NCBI GenBank assembly: GCA_934569225.1 | Contig: CAKTKC010000001.1 | Location: 62,001-126,000, forward strand | Direction: 5' to 3' | Length of the DNA stretch: 64,000 nucleotides | Origin: an uncultured Oscillospiraceae bacterium | GTDB taxonomy: Bacteria; Bacillota; Clostridia; Oscillospirales; Oscillospiraceae | Shown: piece after piece, positions 54,419 through 63,092 of the stretch | Numbering within the stretch: the first letter of the stretch is position 1 | How the letters are laid out: the number at the start of each line of letters is the position of its first letter | Program-made: the position numbers and the translations under genes | The notes under the pieces: model-generated | The model's input: the letters and a program-made list of their open reading frames with translations, nothing else | Told to the model about the DNA's origin: nothing | Database searches by the model: none

Positions 54419-56735
54419 GAAGATTCTGAGCAAAATGACCTTAGAGGACAAAATTGCCCTCTGTTCAGGCGCAAGCTTCTGGGAAACCAAAGCTTACGAG
54501 AAATACGGCATTCCGTCTCTTTTCATGTGCGACGGCCCCCACGGCCTGCGCAAGCAGGAGAACGGGGCGGATATGCTGGGGGTGAACAACTCCCGCCCCG
54601 CCACCTGTTTTCCGGCAGAAGTGACCACGGCGGGAAGCTGGGATCCGGCGCTGCTGGAAAAAATCGGCGCGGCCATCGGTGAGGAGGCCAGAGATCAGGG
54701 GGTAGGTCTGGTATTAGGCCCCGGCGCGAATCTCAAGCGCAATCCCCTTTGCGGGCGTAATTTTGAGTATTTCAGCGAGGACCCGTATCTGGCGGGCAAA
54801 CTGGCTGCCGGATTTATCCGGGGCGTGGAGGCTCAGGGTGTCGGCACCAGCTTAAAGCACTTTGCCGCAAACTCGCAAGAGCTTGACCGGTTTACATCAG
54901 ACAGCGTTCTGGACGAACGGACGCTGCGGGAGCTGTATCTCACTGCCTTTGAAATCGCCGTGAAGGAGGGCAAGCCTTCCACGGTCATGTGCGCCTATCC
55001 CAAATTGAACGGAACCCATTGCTCCGATCACAAAAAACTATTGACGGATATTCTCCGCACGGAGTGGGGCTTTTCTGGGCTGGTGGTGACGGACTGGGGC
55101 GCTATGAACGACCGGATCGCCGCTTTCCAGGCCGGGTGCGATCTGAATATGCCCGGCGGCAGCGATTACATGGAGAAGGAAACTGTCGCGGCGGTGCGCA
55201 ATGGCACCCTGCCGGAGAGCTGTATTGACGCCAGTGCCCGCCGGGTTCTGAAGCTGGTGCTCCGGGCTGCGGAAACGCTGAAAGAAAAGGCCGCCTGTGA
55301 TTACGACGCCCACCATGACCTTGCAAAGCAGGCGGCGGAGGCCGGGGCGGTGCTGCTGAAAAACGAGGATCGGCTGCTTCCGCTGCAAGAAAACGCGAAA
55401 ATTGCCGTCATCGGCGCAATGGCAAAGCGGATGCGCTTCCAGGGTGCAGGCTCCAGCCATATCAATCCCACCAAGCTGAGCCAACCCCTGGATTTTCTGC
55501 CGGGTGCGCTTTACGCCCCGGGCTGCGGCGACCGGGGCGACACCACCGAGGCCATGCTAACCGCCGCGGCGGAAGCGGCAAGAAATGCAGAGACAGCTGT
55601 TGTTTTCGCGGGACTTCCGGATCGGTTTGAATCCGAGGGCTTTGACCGGGAAAATATGCGTCTGCCGGAGGGGCATAACCGGATGATCGAGGCAGTGGCA
55701 AGGGTCAATCCCAATACGGTGGTTGTCCTGCTCTGCGGCTGCGCCGTAGAGTGCCCGTGGGCGGATTCCGTGAAGGCCATTCTCTATATGGGTCTGCCGG
55801 GGCAGGCCGGCGGCGAGGCCGCGGCTGATCTGCTCTATGGCCGGGTGAACCCCGGTGGCAAGCTGGCGGAGAGCTGGCCGTACCATTACGAGGATGTACC
55901 CTCTTCCGAAATCTACGGCAAGCAGCGGGACGCCCTGTACGAAGAGGGCATCTATGTGGGCTATCGGTACTATGACAAGGCGGGCGTTCCCGTCCGCTGG
56001 TCTTTCGGCTTCGGACTGAGCTATACCAGCTTTTCCTGTTCCAATCTGCGTCTGGAAGATGATCACGTCACAGTGACAGTAAAAAACACCGGCAGCTTTG
56101 CCGGTGCAGAGGTGGTGCAGCTGTGTGTCGCCGCCCCGCAGAACGGGCTGCATCGGCCGGTGCGGGAGCTGAAGGGCTTCCAAAAGGTGTTTTTGCAGCC
56201 GGGAGAGGAGACGCAGGTCGCATTTACGCTGGAGAAACGCAGCTTTGCCCTCTGGAATGACGGCTGGGTGATTCCTGGCGGCAGCTATACGCTGCAAGTC
56301 GGAGATCAGAGCGTCAGCATGGAGATTTCCGGAAGCACTGTCCCCGTGCCGGACTGGCAGAAGGGCAGCTTCTATGAAAGCTGCCGGGGGAAGCCCACGC
56401 AAGCCCAATGGGAGACCATGCTGGGGAGAAGCTATGTTCCCGCAGTCCTGAAAAAAGGACAGTTCACCATGGACAATACGGTCATGGAGATGAAGGACTA
56501 CAGCCTGATGATGAAAATCATGTACAAGGCTGTGGAGGCCACCATTGCCAAGGGCTTCGGCGGAAAAAAGGACTACGAAAACCCGGAGTTCCGCATGATG
56601 CTGAATTCCTCCGCCGGGGCGCCTCTGCGCAGTATGCAGATCTCCGGCGGCATGAAGGGCGGCGTGATGCCCGGAATGCTGGAAATTGCCAACGGACATT
56701 TCTTCCGGGGACTGCTCAGAATGATCCGGGGGTAG
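54408..56735 (+). CDS. GH3 beta-glycosidase (beta-glucosidase type)
   Basis: 775 residues. The N-terminal barrel starts MTLEDKIALCSG and DGPHGLRKQ; the nucleophile is D229 in VVTDWGAMNDR. A second domain has AAEAGAVLLKNE and a fibronectin-like C-terminal domain (VPVRWSFGFGLSYTSF). A ~100-residue extension follows. There is no signal peptide. It probably removes the glucose left after GH78 has cut rhamnose from a rutinose- or neohesperidose-like disaccharide. ATG 54408 follows GGAGG and overlaps GH78 by 11 bp; its last 20 bp overlap the convergent AraC gene. Confidence 0.93.
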   Translation: MEIEKILSKMTLEDKIALCSGASFWETKAYEKYGIPSLFMCDGPHGLRKQENGADMLGVNNSRPATCFPAEVTTAGSWDPALLEKIGAAIGEEARDQGVGLVLGPGANLKRNPLCGRNFEYFSEDPYLAGKLAAGFIRGVEAQGVGTSLKHFAANSQELDRFTSDSVLDERTLRELYLTAFEIAVKEGKPSTVMCAYPKLNGTHCSDHKKLLTDILRTEWGFSGLVVTDWGAMNDRIAAFQAGCDLNMPGGSDYMEKETVAAVRNGTLPESCIDASARRVLKLVLRAAETLKEKAACDYDAHHDLAKQAAEAGAVLLKNEDRLLPLQENAKIAVIGAMAKRMRFQGAGSSHINPTKLSQPLDFLPGALYAPGCGDRGDTTEAMLTAAAEAARNAETAVVFAGLPDRFESEGFDRENMRLPEGHNRMIEAVARVNPNTVVVLLCGCAVECPWADSVKAILYMGLPGQAGGEAAADLLYGRVNPGGKLAESWPYHYEDVPSSEIYGKQRDALYEEGIYVGYRYYDKAGVPVRWSFGFGLSYTSFSCSNLRLEDDHVTVTVKNTGSFAGAEVVQLCVAAPQNGLHRPVRELKGFQKVFLQPGEETQVAFTLEKRSFALWNDGWVIPGGSYTLQVGDQSVSMEISGSTVPVPDWQKGSFYESCRGKPTQAQWETMLGRSYVPAVLKKGQFTMDNTVMEMKDYSLMMKIMYKAVEATIAKGFGGKKDYENPEFRMMLNSSAGAPLRSMQISGGMKGGVMPGMLEIANGHFFRGLLRMIRG

Positions 56736-57690
56736 CCTGGGAATCCCGGTACTTTTTGGGGGTAAGGCCGTAGGCCTCCTGGAAAATGCGGTGAAAATAG
56801 CTCAGATTGCTGTATCCAACAGCCCGGCCAATCTCGTCCACCCGCAAGGTCGTGCAGCGCAGATAGTAGACCGCCTGGCTCAGACGCCTGTGCTGAACCA
56901 GCTCCTGAAAGGTGCTGCCGGTTCTGCGCCTGACCTCCCGGCTGAGCCAACAGAGGTCATAATTCAGCGCCTTTGCAATCCGGGTCAGGCTGGCCTCCCG
57001 GTAGTTTTCCTCAATATAGCGAAGCACCTGCACCACGGCATCCTCCCGGGTGTTCTGGGTGGTCAGCTTGTCTGTATGGTTCATCAGCTCCATGAAGAGC
57101 AGCCCCATAGTCGTCTGGCAGATGCTCCGGCGGTTCGGAACATTGGCGGAGAGCAGGGTGTAAATCAGATTTTCCACCAGATTCTGGACGGGCAGTACAT
57201 CCGCCACCCGAAAGTGGAGGTATCCGGTATTCCCGGAGCCAAGACTTTCCACCAGAAAGGTGCGCAGAGGCGTCCGGTCGGCATCCAGCATCTCCAGAAC
57301 CTTGTCGAAAAACTGGGGAAGAATGATGAAATTCACGGCAATGTCCCGTTCTCCGGCAGGTAAAATTTCCTGTTTTGCACCTTGCCCGAAAAACAGAAGT
57401 TCTCCCTGCTTCAGCGTGACCGGGGTGCCGTTGGCAATGTGGGTGGTACTGCCCTGGCACATATAGACCACCTCTACATAGTTGTGGCTGTGCTCCGGGA
57501 AATGGGCAAAACGGGTATGGGGGCGGATGGTAATGAGTCTGCCGCTTTGCAGCAGTTTTCCCGCGTCAATGACGTTGGACGGCGCGTCCATATCCATGTA
57601 TATTTCCCGGTTCAGCTGCTGACCGGCCAGAAGCGCCTGTTCTTCCGGGCTGATCACGCTGAGTGTGCGAAGAAGTTCCTGATCCAGCAT
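56716..57690 (-). CDS. AraC-family regulator, divergent from the rhamnose catabolic genes
   Basis: 324 residues. A cupin sensor (RFAHFPEHSHNYVEVVYMC; KQGELLFFGQGAKQEI) is followed by a double helix-turn-helix (ASLTRIAKALNYDLCWLSREV; LRVDEIGRAVGYSNLSYFHRIF), ending GLTPKKYR. ATG 57690 has GGGAGGG upstream. It faces rhaB across a 136-bp control region with a long palindrome, so it is the likely rhamnose-responsive regulator. Its 3' end overlaps the GH3 gene tail-to-tail. Confidence 0.92.
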   Translation of the reverse strand: MLDQELLRTLSVISPEEQALLAGQQLNREIYMDMDAPSNVIDAGKLLQSGRLITIRPHTRFAHFPEHSHNYVEVVYMCQGSTTHIANGTPVTLKQGELLFFGQGAKQEILPAGERDIAVNFIILPQFFDKVLEMLDADRTPLRTFLVESLGSGNTGYLHFRVADVLPVQNLVENLIYTLLSANVPNRRSICQTTMGLLFMELMNHTDKLTTQNTREDAVVQVLRYIEENYREASLTRIAKALNYDLCWLSREVRRRTGSTFQELVQHRRLSQAVYYLRCTTLRVDEIGRAVGYSNLSYFHRIFQEAYGLTPKKYRDSQATPGSF

Positions 57691-57715
57691 AAAGCACCCT
57701 CCCTTTTCCTTTCCC

Positions 57716-57765
57716 ATTATAGCCGGAAGTGTCCTGACTTGCAATGCAAATCAGGACACTTTTTT
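57716..57765. promoter_or_regulatory. AraC promoter and long palindrome upstream of rhaB
   Basis: Minus strand: TTGCAA (57744-57739), 17 bp, TATAAT (57721-57716), the AraC promoter. The palindrome AAGTGTCCTGA / TCAGGACACTT (57727-57761) with inner TTGC / GCAA covers its -35 and spacer. On the plus strand the same hairpin is followed by TTTTTT, so it could also stop transcription ahead of rhaB. Confidence 0.72.
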
Positions 57766-57826
57766 GGTCAAATGACAATCTAAACTTTTTTGCTGTTCTG
57801 TGATTAAATAAAACTGGGTGATAAAC

Positions 57827-59104
57827 GTGAAATATTTTCTCGCGATTGATATCGGCGCCTCCTCCGGCCGGCATATTCTGGGCTGGCGGGAGGATGGCAA
57901 ACTTCAAACCAGGGAAATTTACCGCTTTCCCAACGGAGTCCAGCAGAAGGACGGACACTTGGTCTGGGACATTGACAACCTGGAATGGCAGGTGAGAAAG
58001 GGCATTGATCTGGCGCTGGAAAGCTGCCCGGAGATTGCCAGCCTTTCCATTGATACCTGGGGCGTGGACTATGTGCTGCTGAAGGACGGGAAGCCAATAT
58101 ATCCCGTCTATGCCTACCGGGACAACCGGACGGAGGCGGTTATCCCGAAGGTACATGAAAAAATTCCCTTTTCAGAGCTTTACCGACGCACCGGCTGCCA
58201 GTTCCAGAGCTTTAACTCCATCTACCAGCTCTATGACGATTTGGAGCGGGGGCGGCTGGAACAGGCGGACGAGCTGCTGATGATCCCGGAGTACCTCCTG
58301 TACCGCCTCTGCGGCGTTCCAGCCCGGGAGTACACCAACGCCACCACTATGGGGCTGGTGAATGCCAAAACCCACGAATTTGATACCGAAATTCTGGAAA
58401 AGCTGGGCTATCCGAAATGTCTGTTCCCCAGGCTCAGCCAGCCGGGGACTGTTCTCGGGACCTACAAGGGCATCCCCTGTATGCTCTGCGCTACCCATGA
58501 CACGGGTTCCGCCGTAGAGGGGATTCCCATGAAAGGGAACGAGCCTTATATTTCCTCCGGTACCTGGAGCTTGCTGGGCGTGAAAACCCCAATGCCCATC
58601 ACGGATGCGGAAAGCATGGAGGCGAACTACTCCAACGAGGGCGGCGTGGGCTATAATCGCTACCAGAAGAACATCATGGGGATGTGGCTGGTGAACGAGT
58701 TGAAACGGGAGCTTTGCCCGGAGATGTCTTTCCCGGAAATCGTGAGAGCCGCCGAGGAAAGCACCTGTAATATTCTGGTGGATGCCAACGAACCGGAATT
58801 TTTGGCTCCCAAAAGCATGAAAGCCGCCTTTGACGCAAAAACCGGCGGCAGACTCGTTTCTGTTGGCGATTATTTCCGCTGCGCGTACAGCAGTCTGGCG
58901 TCCAGCTACCAGGACGCGCTGGACGAGCTGGAAGGCAACACCAACAAATACTATCGAAAGCTCTACATTGTGGGCGGCGGGGCAAAGAACGCCTTTCTCA
59001 ACCGCCTGACCGAAGAAGCCACCGGCAAGCAAGTCATCGCCCTGCCCATTGAGGCAACGGCGTTGGGAAATCTGAAAGTACAAATGGAGGTTGTATCATG
59101 TTAG
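57827..59104 (+). CDS. rhaB: L-rhamnulokinase
   Basis: 425 residues of the FGGY sugar kinase family. The phosphate motif FLAIDIGASSGRHILG is typical of RhaB; THDTGSAVEGIP and ISSGTWSLLGV follow, then VGGGAKNAFLNRLTEEATG. It phosphorylates L-rhamnulose. GTG 57827 fits the family start with GGGTGA upstream; a GTG three codons earlier is possible. It overlaps the isomerase gene by 7 bp. Confidence 0.93.
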   Translation: MKYFLAIDIGASSGRHILGWREDGKLQTREIYRFPNGVQQKDGHLVWDIDNLEWQVRKGIDLALESCPEIASLSIDTWGVDYVLLKDGKPIYPVYAYRDNRTEAVIPKVHEKIPFSELYRRTGCQFQSFNSIYQLYDDLERGRLEQADELLMIPEYLLYRLCGVPAREYTNATTMGLVNAKTHEFDTEILEKLGYPKCLFPRLSQPGTVLGTYKGIPCMLCATHDTGSAVEGIPMKGNEPYISSGTWSLLGVKTPMPITDAESMEANYSNEGGVGYNRYQKNIMGMWLVNELKRELCPEMSFPEIVRAAEESTCNILVDANEPEFLAPKSMKAAFDAKTGGRLVSVGDYFRCAYSSLASSYQDALDELEGNTNKYYRKLYIVGGGAKNAFLNRLTEEATGKQVIALPIEATALGNLKVQMEVVSC

Positions 59105-60519
59105 TTGAAACAAAAGCAAGAATCGGCGTATTCGCCATTGCATTAGGGGCGTATCTGCCCCAGTTCCCGGAGCTGGTGCCGGAATTTGAAAGCCAGTATG
59201 GCGACTTCAAGAAGCGCATCCCGGATTCCGTGGAGCTGATCGACGGCGGCCTGGTCACCACCAAGGAGCAGTCCGCCGCTGCCGGGGACAAGTTCCGGGC
59301 GGCTGACGTGGATTTGGTCATCATGCAGCTTCTGACGTATGCAACGTCCTACAATATGCTTCCCGCTGTCCGGGATCTGGACGTGCCGGTGGTGCTGGTG
59401 AACCTGCAAAAGAAAAAAGCCCCGGACTATGCCAACACCGACACGCCTACATGGCTGGGAACCCTCTACGCCTGCGGCGCGGTGGGCGAGATGGTCGCCG
59501 ATCTGGAACGTGCCGGAAAGCGCCATGCCGTCATTACCGGTGTGGTAGAGGGTAGCGACGATGCCGCCCAGGCGGAGATCGAGGACTGGTGCCGGGCCGC
59601 CCAGGTGCGCCGCCGCTTCCGGGACACGAACCTGGCCCAGATCGGCAGGCCTTATCCCGGTATGATGGACCTGTACATCGACGAAACCAACCTGTACCAC
59701 CGGATGTGGCTGTACACCAAGCAGTTCGACTGGGAAAAAATGTGGGCCATTGCCGACAATATTACGGACGAAGCGGCCATTCGGGCCAAGGCCGAGGACA
59801 TTCTGAATACCTTCGATATCGAGGGCGGTGCCACGGTGGAAACCGTCTGGGACATGGCAAAGTATGTGGTTGCTTTCGAGCAGTGGGTCAAGGACGAGCA
59901 GATCGCCTTTGTGGCTTCCCATTATGACGGCTTTGCCCAGGGCATTGCTGGCAAGCTGGACTCCATGCTGATTCCCGCGTTCTCCATGCTTATCAAGCAG
60001 GGCACTGCCTGCGCCGTGGAGGGCGACATTAAGGTCGCCATGGCTATGGGCATTCTCAAGGCCATTTCTGGCACGGGCCAGCTTTCTGAAATGTACTCCA
60101 TCGACTTCAACGAGGACATTTGCATCATCGGCCACTCCGGTTCCGGTGACGCGGATATTTCCCAGGCACGGAAGCCCACCATGAAGATCGTCCCCGTGTT
60201 CCACGGCAAGACCGGCGGCGGGTATCTGACCCAGTTCTATCCGCCCGTTGGCGCTGTAACGTATCTGGGCATTACCCAGGACAAAGACGGCCATTTCAAG
60301 TTTGTGGTTGCCGAGGGCGTCAACGAGGAAGGCCCCATCTTTACCTTTGGCGATACCAATATGCGCACCCGCTTCACCTGCGGTGCCAGAGAGTTTGTAA
60401 ACCGTTGGAGCGAGGCCGGCCCCACCCACCATATGGCCGCCGCCGTTGGCCGTCACATCGACACCATCCTGAAGGTCGCAAAAATCTTCAACGTGCCGGT
60501 AGATATCATTACCCGGTAA
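59098..60519 (+). CDS. L-arabinose/L-fucose isomerase-like protein, probable rhamnose isomerase
   Basis: 473 residues. The fold pattern follows the L-fucose/L-arabinose isomerase superfamily (VDLVIMQLLTYATSYNMLPAV, ALEGDIKVAMAMGIL-like AVEGDIKVAMAMGIL, HSGSGDADIS, and the late HH pair in GPTHHMAAAVGRH). It is not the classical RhaA. Its place between rhamnulokinase and rhamnulose-1-P aldolase implies that it interconverts L-rhamnose and L-rhamnulose. L-arabinose or fucose cannot be excluded on sequence alone. Confidence 0.87.
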   Translation: MLVETKARIGVFAIALGAYLPQFPELVPEFESQYGDFKKRIPDSVELIDGGLVTTKEQSAAAGDKFRAADVDLVIMQLLTYATSYNMLPAVRDLDVPVVLVNLQKKKAPDYANTDTPTWLGTLYACGAVGEMVADLERAGKRHAVITGVVEGSDDAAQAEIEDWCRAAQVRRRFRDTNLAQIGRPYPGMMDLYIDETNLYHRMWLYTKQFDWEKMWAIADNITDEAAIRAKAEDILNTFDIEGGATVETVWDMAKYVVAFEQWVKDEQIAFVASHYDGFAQGIAGKLDSMLIPAFSMLIKQGTACAVEGDIKVAMAMGILKAISGTGQLSEMYSIDFNEDICIIGHSGSGDADISQARKPTMKIVPVFHGKTGGGYLTQFYPPVGAVTYLGITQDKDGHFKFVVAEGVNEEGPIFTFGDTNMRTRFTCGAREFVNRWSEAGPTHHMAAAVGRHIDTILKVAKIFNVPVDIITR

Positions 60520-60532
60520 AGGAGAAAGCACA

Positions 60533-61345
60533 ATGAAAGACATTTTAACCGCTCCATGGATGGTGGAGATGATCCGTACTGCCACCAATATGTACAACCA
60601 CGGCTGGGACGAGCGCAACGGCGGCAACATCAGCCTGCTGCTGGACGAGGAACAGGTCAGCGAATATCTGAACGTGAAAAACGTCATCCGTACCATGGAC
60701 ACCGGCTTTGCCGCGCCTACCTTGGATGGAAAGTATTTTCTCGTCACCGGCACCGGCAAGTATTTCAAGAACGTCCAGTACGCTCCGGAAGTCAATCTGG
60801 GTCTGGTACATCTGACGAATAACGGCGAAACCGCCGAACTTCTCTGGGGATTCACGGACGGCGGACGTTTTACCTCCGAATTCCCCGCCCACATGATGAG
60901 TCACGCCGCCCGTTTGAAGGTCGATCCCCAGAACCGTGTGGTCATGCACTGCCACCCGGCAAATCTCTTGGCCATGACCTACGTCCACAGCCTGGACGAA
61001 AAGGCATTTACCCGCACCCTCTGGCAGATGTGTACCGAGTGCATTGTAGTTTTCCCAGACGGTGTGAACGTCCTGCCCTGGATGCTCTGCGGCACCAACG
61101 AAATTGGTTTAGCCACCGCCGAAAAAATGAAGACGGCCCGCCTGGTGGTCTGGGCCCAGCACGGCATTTACGGCGCAGGCAAAGACCTGGACGAAACCTT
61201 CGGCCTGATTGAAACCGCCGAAAAGGCGGCGGAGATCTACATGAAGATCGCCCATCTGCCTCTGGTGAATACCATTACGGATGAACAGATGCACCTGCTG
61301 GAGCAGCGCTTCGGGGTCAAGGCAAGGGACGGATATCTCGAATAA
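60533..61345 (+). CDS. rhaD: rhamnulose-1-phosphate aldolase
   Basis: 270 residues of class II zinc aldolase. WDERNGGNISLLL at the start, metal ligands in VMHCHPANL and a third histidine in VVWAQHGIYG. It cleaves L-rhamnulose-1-P to DHAP and L-lactaldehyde. The ribosome site AAAGGAG precedes ATG 60533, 13 bp after the isomerase. It completes the rhamnose pathway in this operon. Confidence 0.95.
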   Translation: MKDILTAPWMVEMIRTATNMYNHGWDERNGGNISLLLDEEQVSEYLNVKNVIRTMDTGFAAPTLDGKYFLVTGTGKYFKNVQYAPEVNLGLVHLTNNGETAELLWGFTDGGRFTSEFPAHMMSHAARLKVDPQNRVVMHCHPANLLAMTYVHSLDEKAFTRTLWQMCTECIVVFPDGVNVLPWMLCGTNEIGLATAEKMKTARLVVWAQHGIYGAGKDLDETFGLIETAEKAAEIYMKIAHLPLVNTITDEQMHLLEQRFGVKARDGYLE

Positions 61346-61404
61346 ACAATGCCCCTGACTTCCCGTTATAGCAGAAGCAGTTTTGAAGCTCTTTAAGAGA
61401 CTGA

Positions 61405-61440
61405 CACAATGGCCATGTCAAATCTGACATGGCCATTGTG
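61405..61440 (+). terminator. perfect 16-bp hairpin after rhaD
   Basis: CACAATGGCCATGTCA / TGACATGGCCATTGTG with a 4-nt loop, 59 bp after the rhaD stop. There is no T-run behind it because the MITE begins 6 bp later; the original tail may lie beyond. Confidence 0.6.
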
Positions 61441-61446
61441 GACTAT

Positions 61447-61606
61447 GGAACCTCTGAATAAATCGTCTGCGGCTGTGAGCGGATCTTTTCCGCCCACTCT
61501 TCGGTATCGAAAACGGGAAATACATACAGTATTTCGCCGTCTTCGATACCTCGATTGGACAAAAAATCTCTCGCTCACAGCTCTTGCCGATTTAATCAGA
61601 GCTTCC
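61447..61606. mobile_element. 160-bp MITE with CTAT target duplication
   Basis: The ends GGAACCTCTGAATAAATCG (61447) and CGATTTAATCAGAGCTTCC (61606) are inverted repeats, continuing inward as CTGTGAGCG / CGCTCACAG. An identical CTAT flanks both sides (61443-61446 and 61607-61610). There is no coding capacity. The end sequence resembles IS5/IS903-type termini. Confidence 0.8.
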
Positions 61607-62467
61607 CTATTTATCGGAAAAATCATCATCCGGCGTTTTCTGGTGTATCCGATCCTGCTGACGTTTTCTGAACTGCGTAGGAGACATGCCTTCCGCCGAT
61701 TTGAAAAGACGGCTGAAATATAGCGCGTCGCTGTATCCGACCTGTGCGCTGATTTCGTCAATGCTCAGTTTGGTATCTGTGAGCATGGATTTCGCGCTGC
61801 TCATCCGCAGGGATTTTTGATATTCCTTGGGTGGCATCCCAAAATGTTTTTTGAATAAATACATGAAGCGGCTCTGACTGAGCCGGCACATATCAGCCAG
61901 CTGGCTGACAGAAACGTCAGAATTGTAGTGCTCCACGATATAAGAGGCACTGCTGTCCAGCCGGCTGGAATTGTCCTGTGTCTGGTGGACAGCTTTTCCG
62001 AGCTGGTAAAGCAGATCTGCCAGCAGCCCCTTTTCCTCCGAGATTTCCGCCCTTGCATTATGTTCCGCTATCATGTGGATCCATAGGTTTTCCAGATAGA
62101 GCGAGGGCGGCGCGGTATACACGCCTCCGGTCAGCTTGCACTCTCTCAGAATCTCTTCCACAGCATTGCCGTTAAAATGGACCCAGAAGCGGCGGGTATC
62201 GGGAAAATCCCGGTAACGCTGCGGCACGTACGGAGGATAAATTGCAAAGCAGCCCGGTGTGAGTAAATATGTCTGATTCAGGTATTCCACTTCAAGAGGC
62301 CCGCAGGACAGATAGATAATGTGGTAGTCCTTTCGGCCAATCAGCCGGAAAGAGAGCATTTCGCTGTCACAAATCTGCCGGGTGCCGCAGCTGTTGACCT
62401 GAAGGAAACCGTTGCTCTCCAGATTGGTTCTGTCAAGCTGGTCGCCATTGTGACTATAACAATACAT
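61607..62467 (-). CDS. AraC-family regulator downstream of rhaM
   Basis: 286 residues. The N-terminal cupin (LQVNSCGTRQ, IGRKDYHIIYLSCG, GCFAIYPPYVPQRY) is followed by double helix-turn-helix units (VSVSQLADMCRLSQSRFMYLF; LSIDEISAQVGYSDALYFSRLF) and GMSPTQFRK. It is paralogous to the regulator at 63093-63941 (shared QVNSCG and YHI.YL). ATG 62467 has GGAGG upstream. Its stop codon TAG lies inside the target duplication of the adjacent MITE. It is probably co-transcribed with rhaM and tied to rhamnose. Confidence 0.92.
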   Translation of the reverse strand: MYCYSHNGDQLDRTNLESNGFLQVNSCGTRQICDSEMLSFRLIGRKDYHIIYLSCGPLEVEYLNQTYLLTPGCFAIYPPYVPQRYRDFPDTRRFWVHFNGNAVEEILRECKLTGGVYTAPPSLYLENLWIHMIAEHNARAEISEEKGLLADLLYQLGKAVHQTQDNSSRLDSSASYIVEHYNSDVSVSQLADMCRLSQSRFMYLFKKHFGMPPKEYQKSLRMSSAKSMLTDTKLSIDEISAQVGYSDALYFSRLFKSAEGMSPTQFRKRQQDRIHQKTPDDDFSDK

Positions 62468-62551
62468 AACGCCGCCTCCGCTGCAATTGCAGCATATAAT
62501 ATAAATGCCTACCGGCTTCATGCAGCCGGATGACCGTTTGCGCCTGCGCTT

Positions 62552-62866
62552 TCAGTCGAACAGAAACACCTGGCGAAGAAGCGGCTGCGCACCTGTTTCG
62601 GGATCCTTATCCATCTTCATAACGTCTTTCATATACGTGTTCCATCTGTCTACAACCGCGCTTTGTGCCTGAACGCGGCCGGCTTCTTCCACACTGTCGC
62701 ACTCATAGTAGCCGAAGAGGTCATTGCCTACGTTCCAGATTGTGTAATTGCGGATGCCTGCCTCATGGAGAACCTGTCTCATTTCCGGCCAGATATTGTT
62801 ATGGCGGGTAATGTATTCCTCCAGTTTTCCGGGCAGAATTTCTGCTTTCCATGCATAGCGTTCCAT
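62552..62866 (-). CDS. rhaM: L-rhamnose mutarotase
   Basis: 104 residues, the full length of the family, with the active-site histidine H22 in RHNNIWPEM, YTIWNVGNDLFGYYE and WNTYMKDVM. It interconverts alpha- and beta-L-rhamnose so that the isomerase is supplied after GH78 action. AGGAGG precedes ATG 62866. It is upstream of, and in the same direction as, an AraC gene. Confidence 0.95.
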   Translation of the reverse strand: MERYAWKAEILPGKLEEYITRHNNIWPEMRQVLHEAGIRNYTIWNVGNDLFGYYECDSVEEAGRVQAQSAVVDRWNTYMKDVMKMDKDPETGAQPLLRQVFLFD

Positions 62867-63029
62867 GACGAAACCTCCTAATAAATAGTAAAATGCTTAT
62901 CGGTTAATGCTGTCGAATGATTGCTTGCGCATGTAAGGGTGACGCCCCTTCCGGAAGTGTTACGGCGCAGGAATGGGTGAAAGCGCGCCTCCCCGACAAA
63001 AGCGGGGATACAGCACTATAGCCAAAAAA

Positions 63030-63055
63030 TGCATATTTGATTTGTACAATATGCA
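63030..63055. promoter_or_regulatory. inverted repeat, candidate operator near rhaM
   Basis: TGCATATT-10-AATATGCA in the 226-bp gap between rhaM and the next AraC gene. A small GC hairpin TCCCCG / CGGGGA (about 62991-63009) lies between it and rhaM. I saw no clear -35/-10 for rhaM. Confidence 0.45.
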
Positions 63056-63092
63056 GGTTCAAATAAGCGGAAATGTCCATGTTTGCAAGAAA

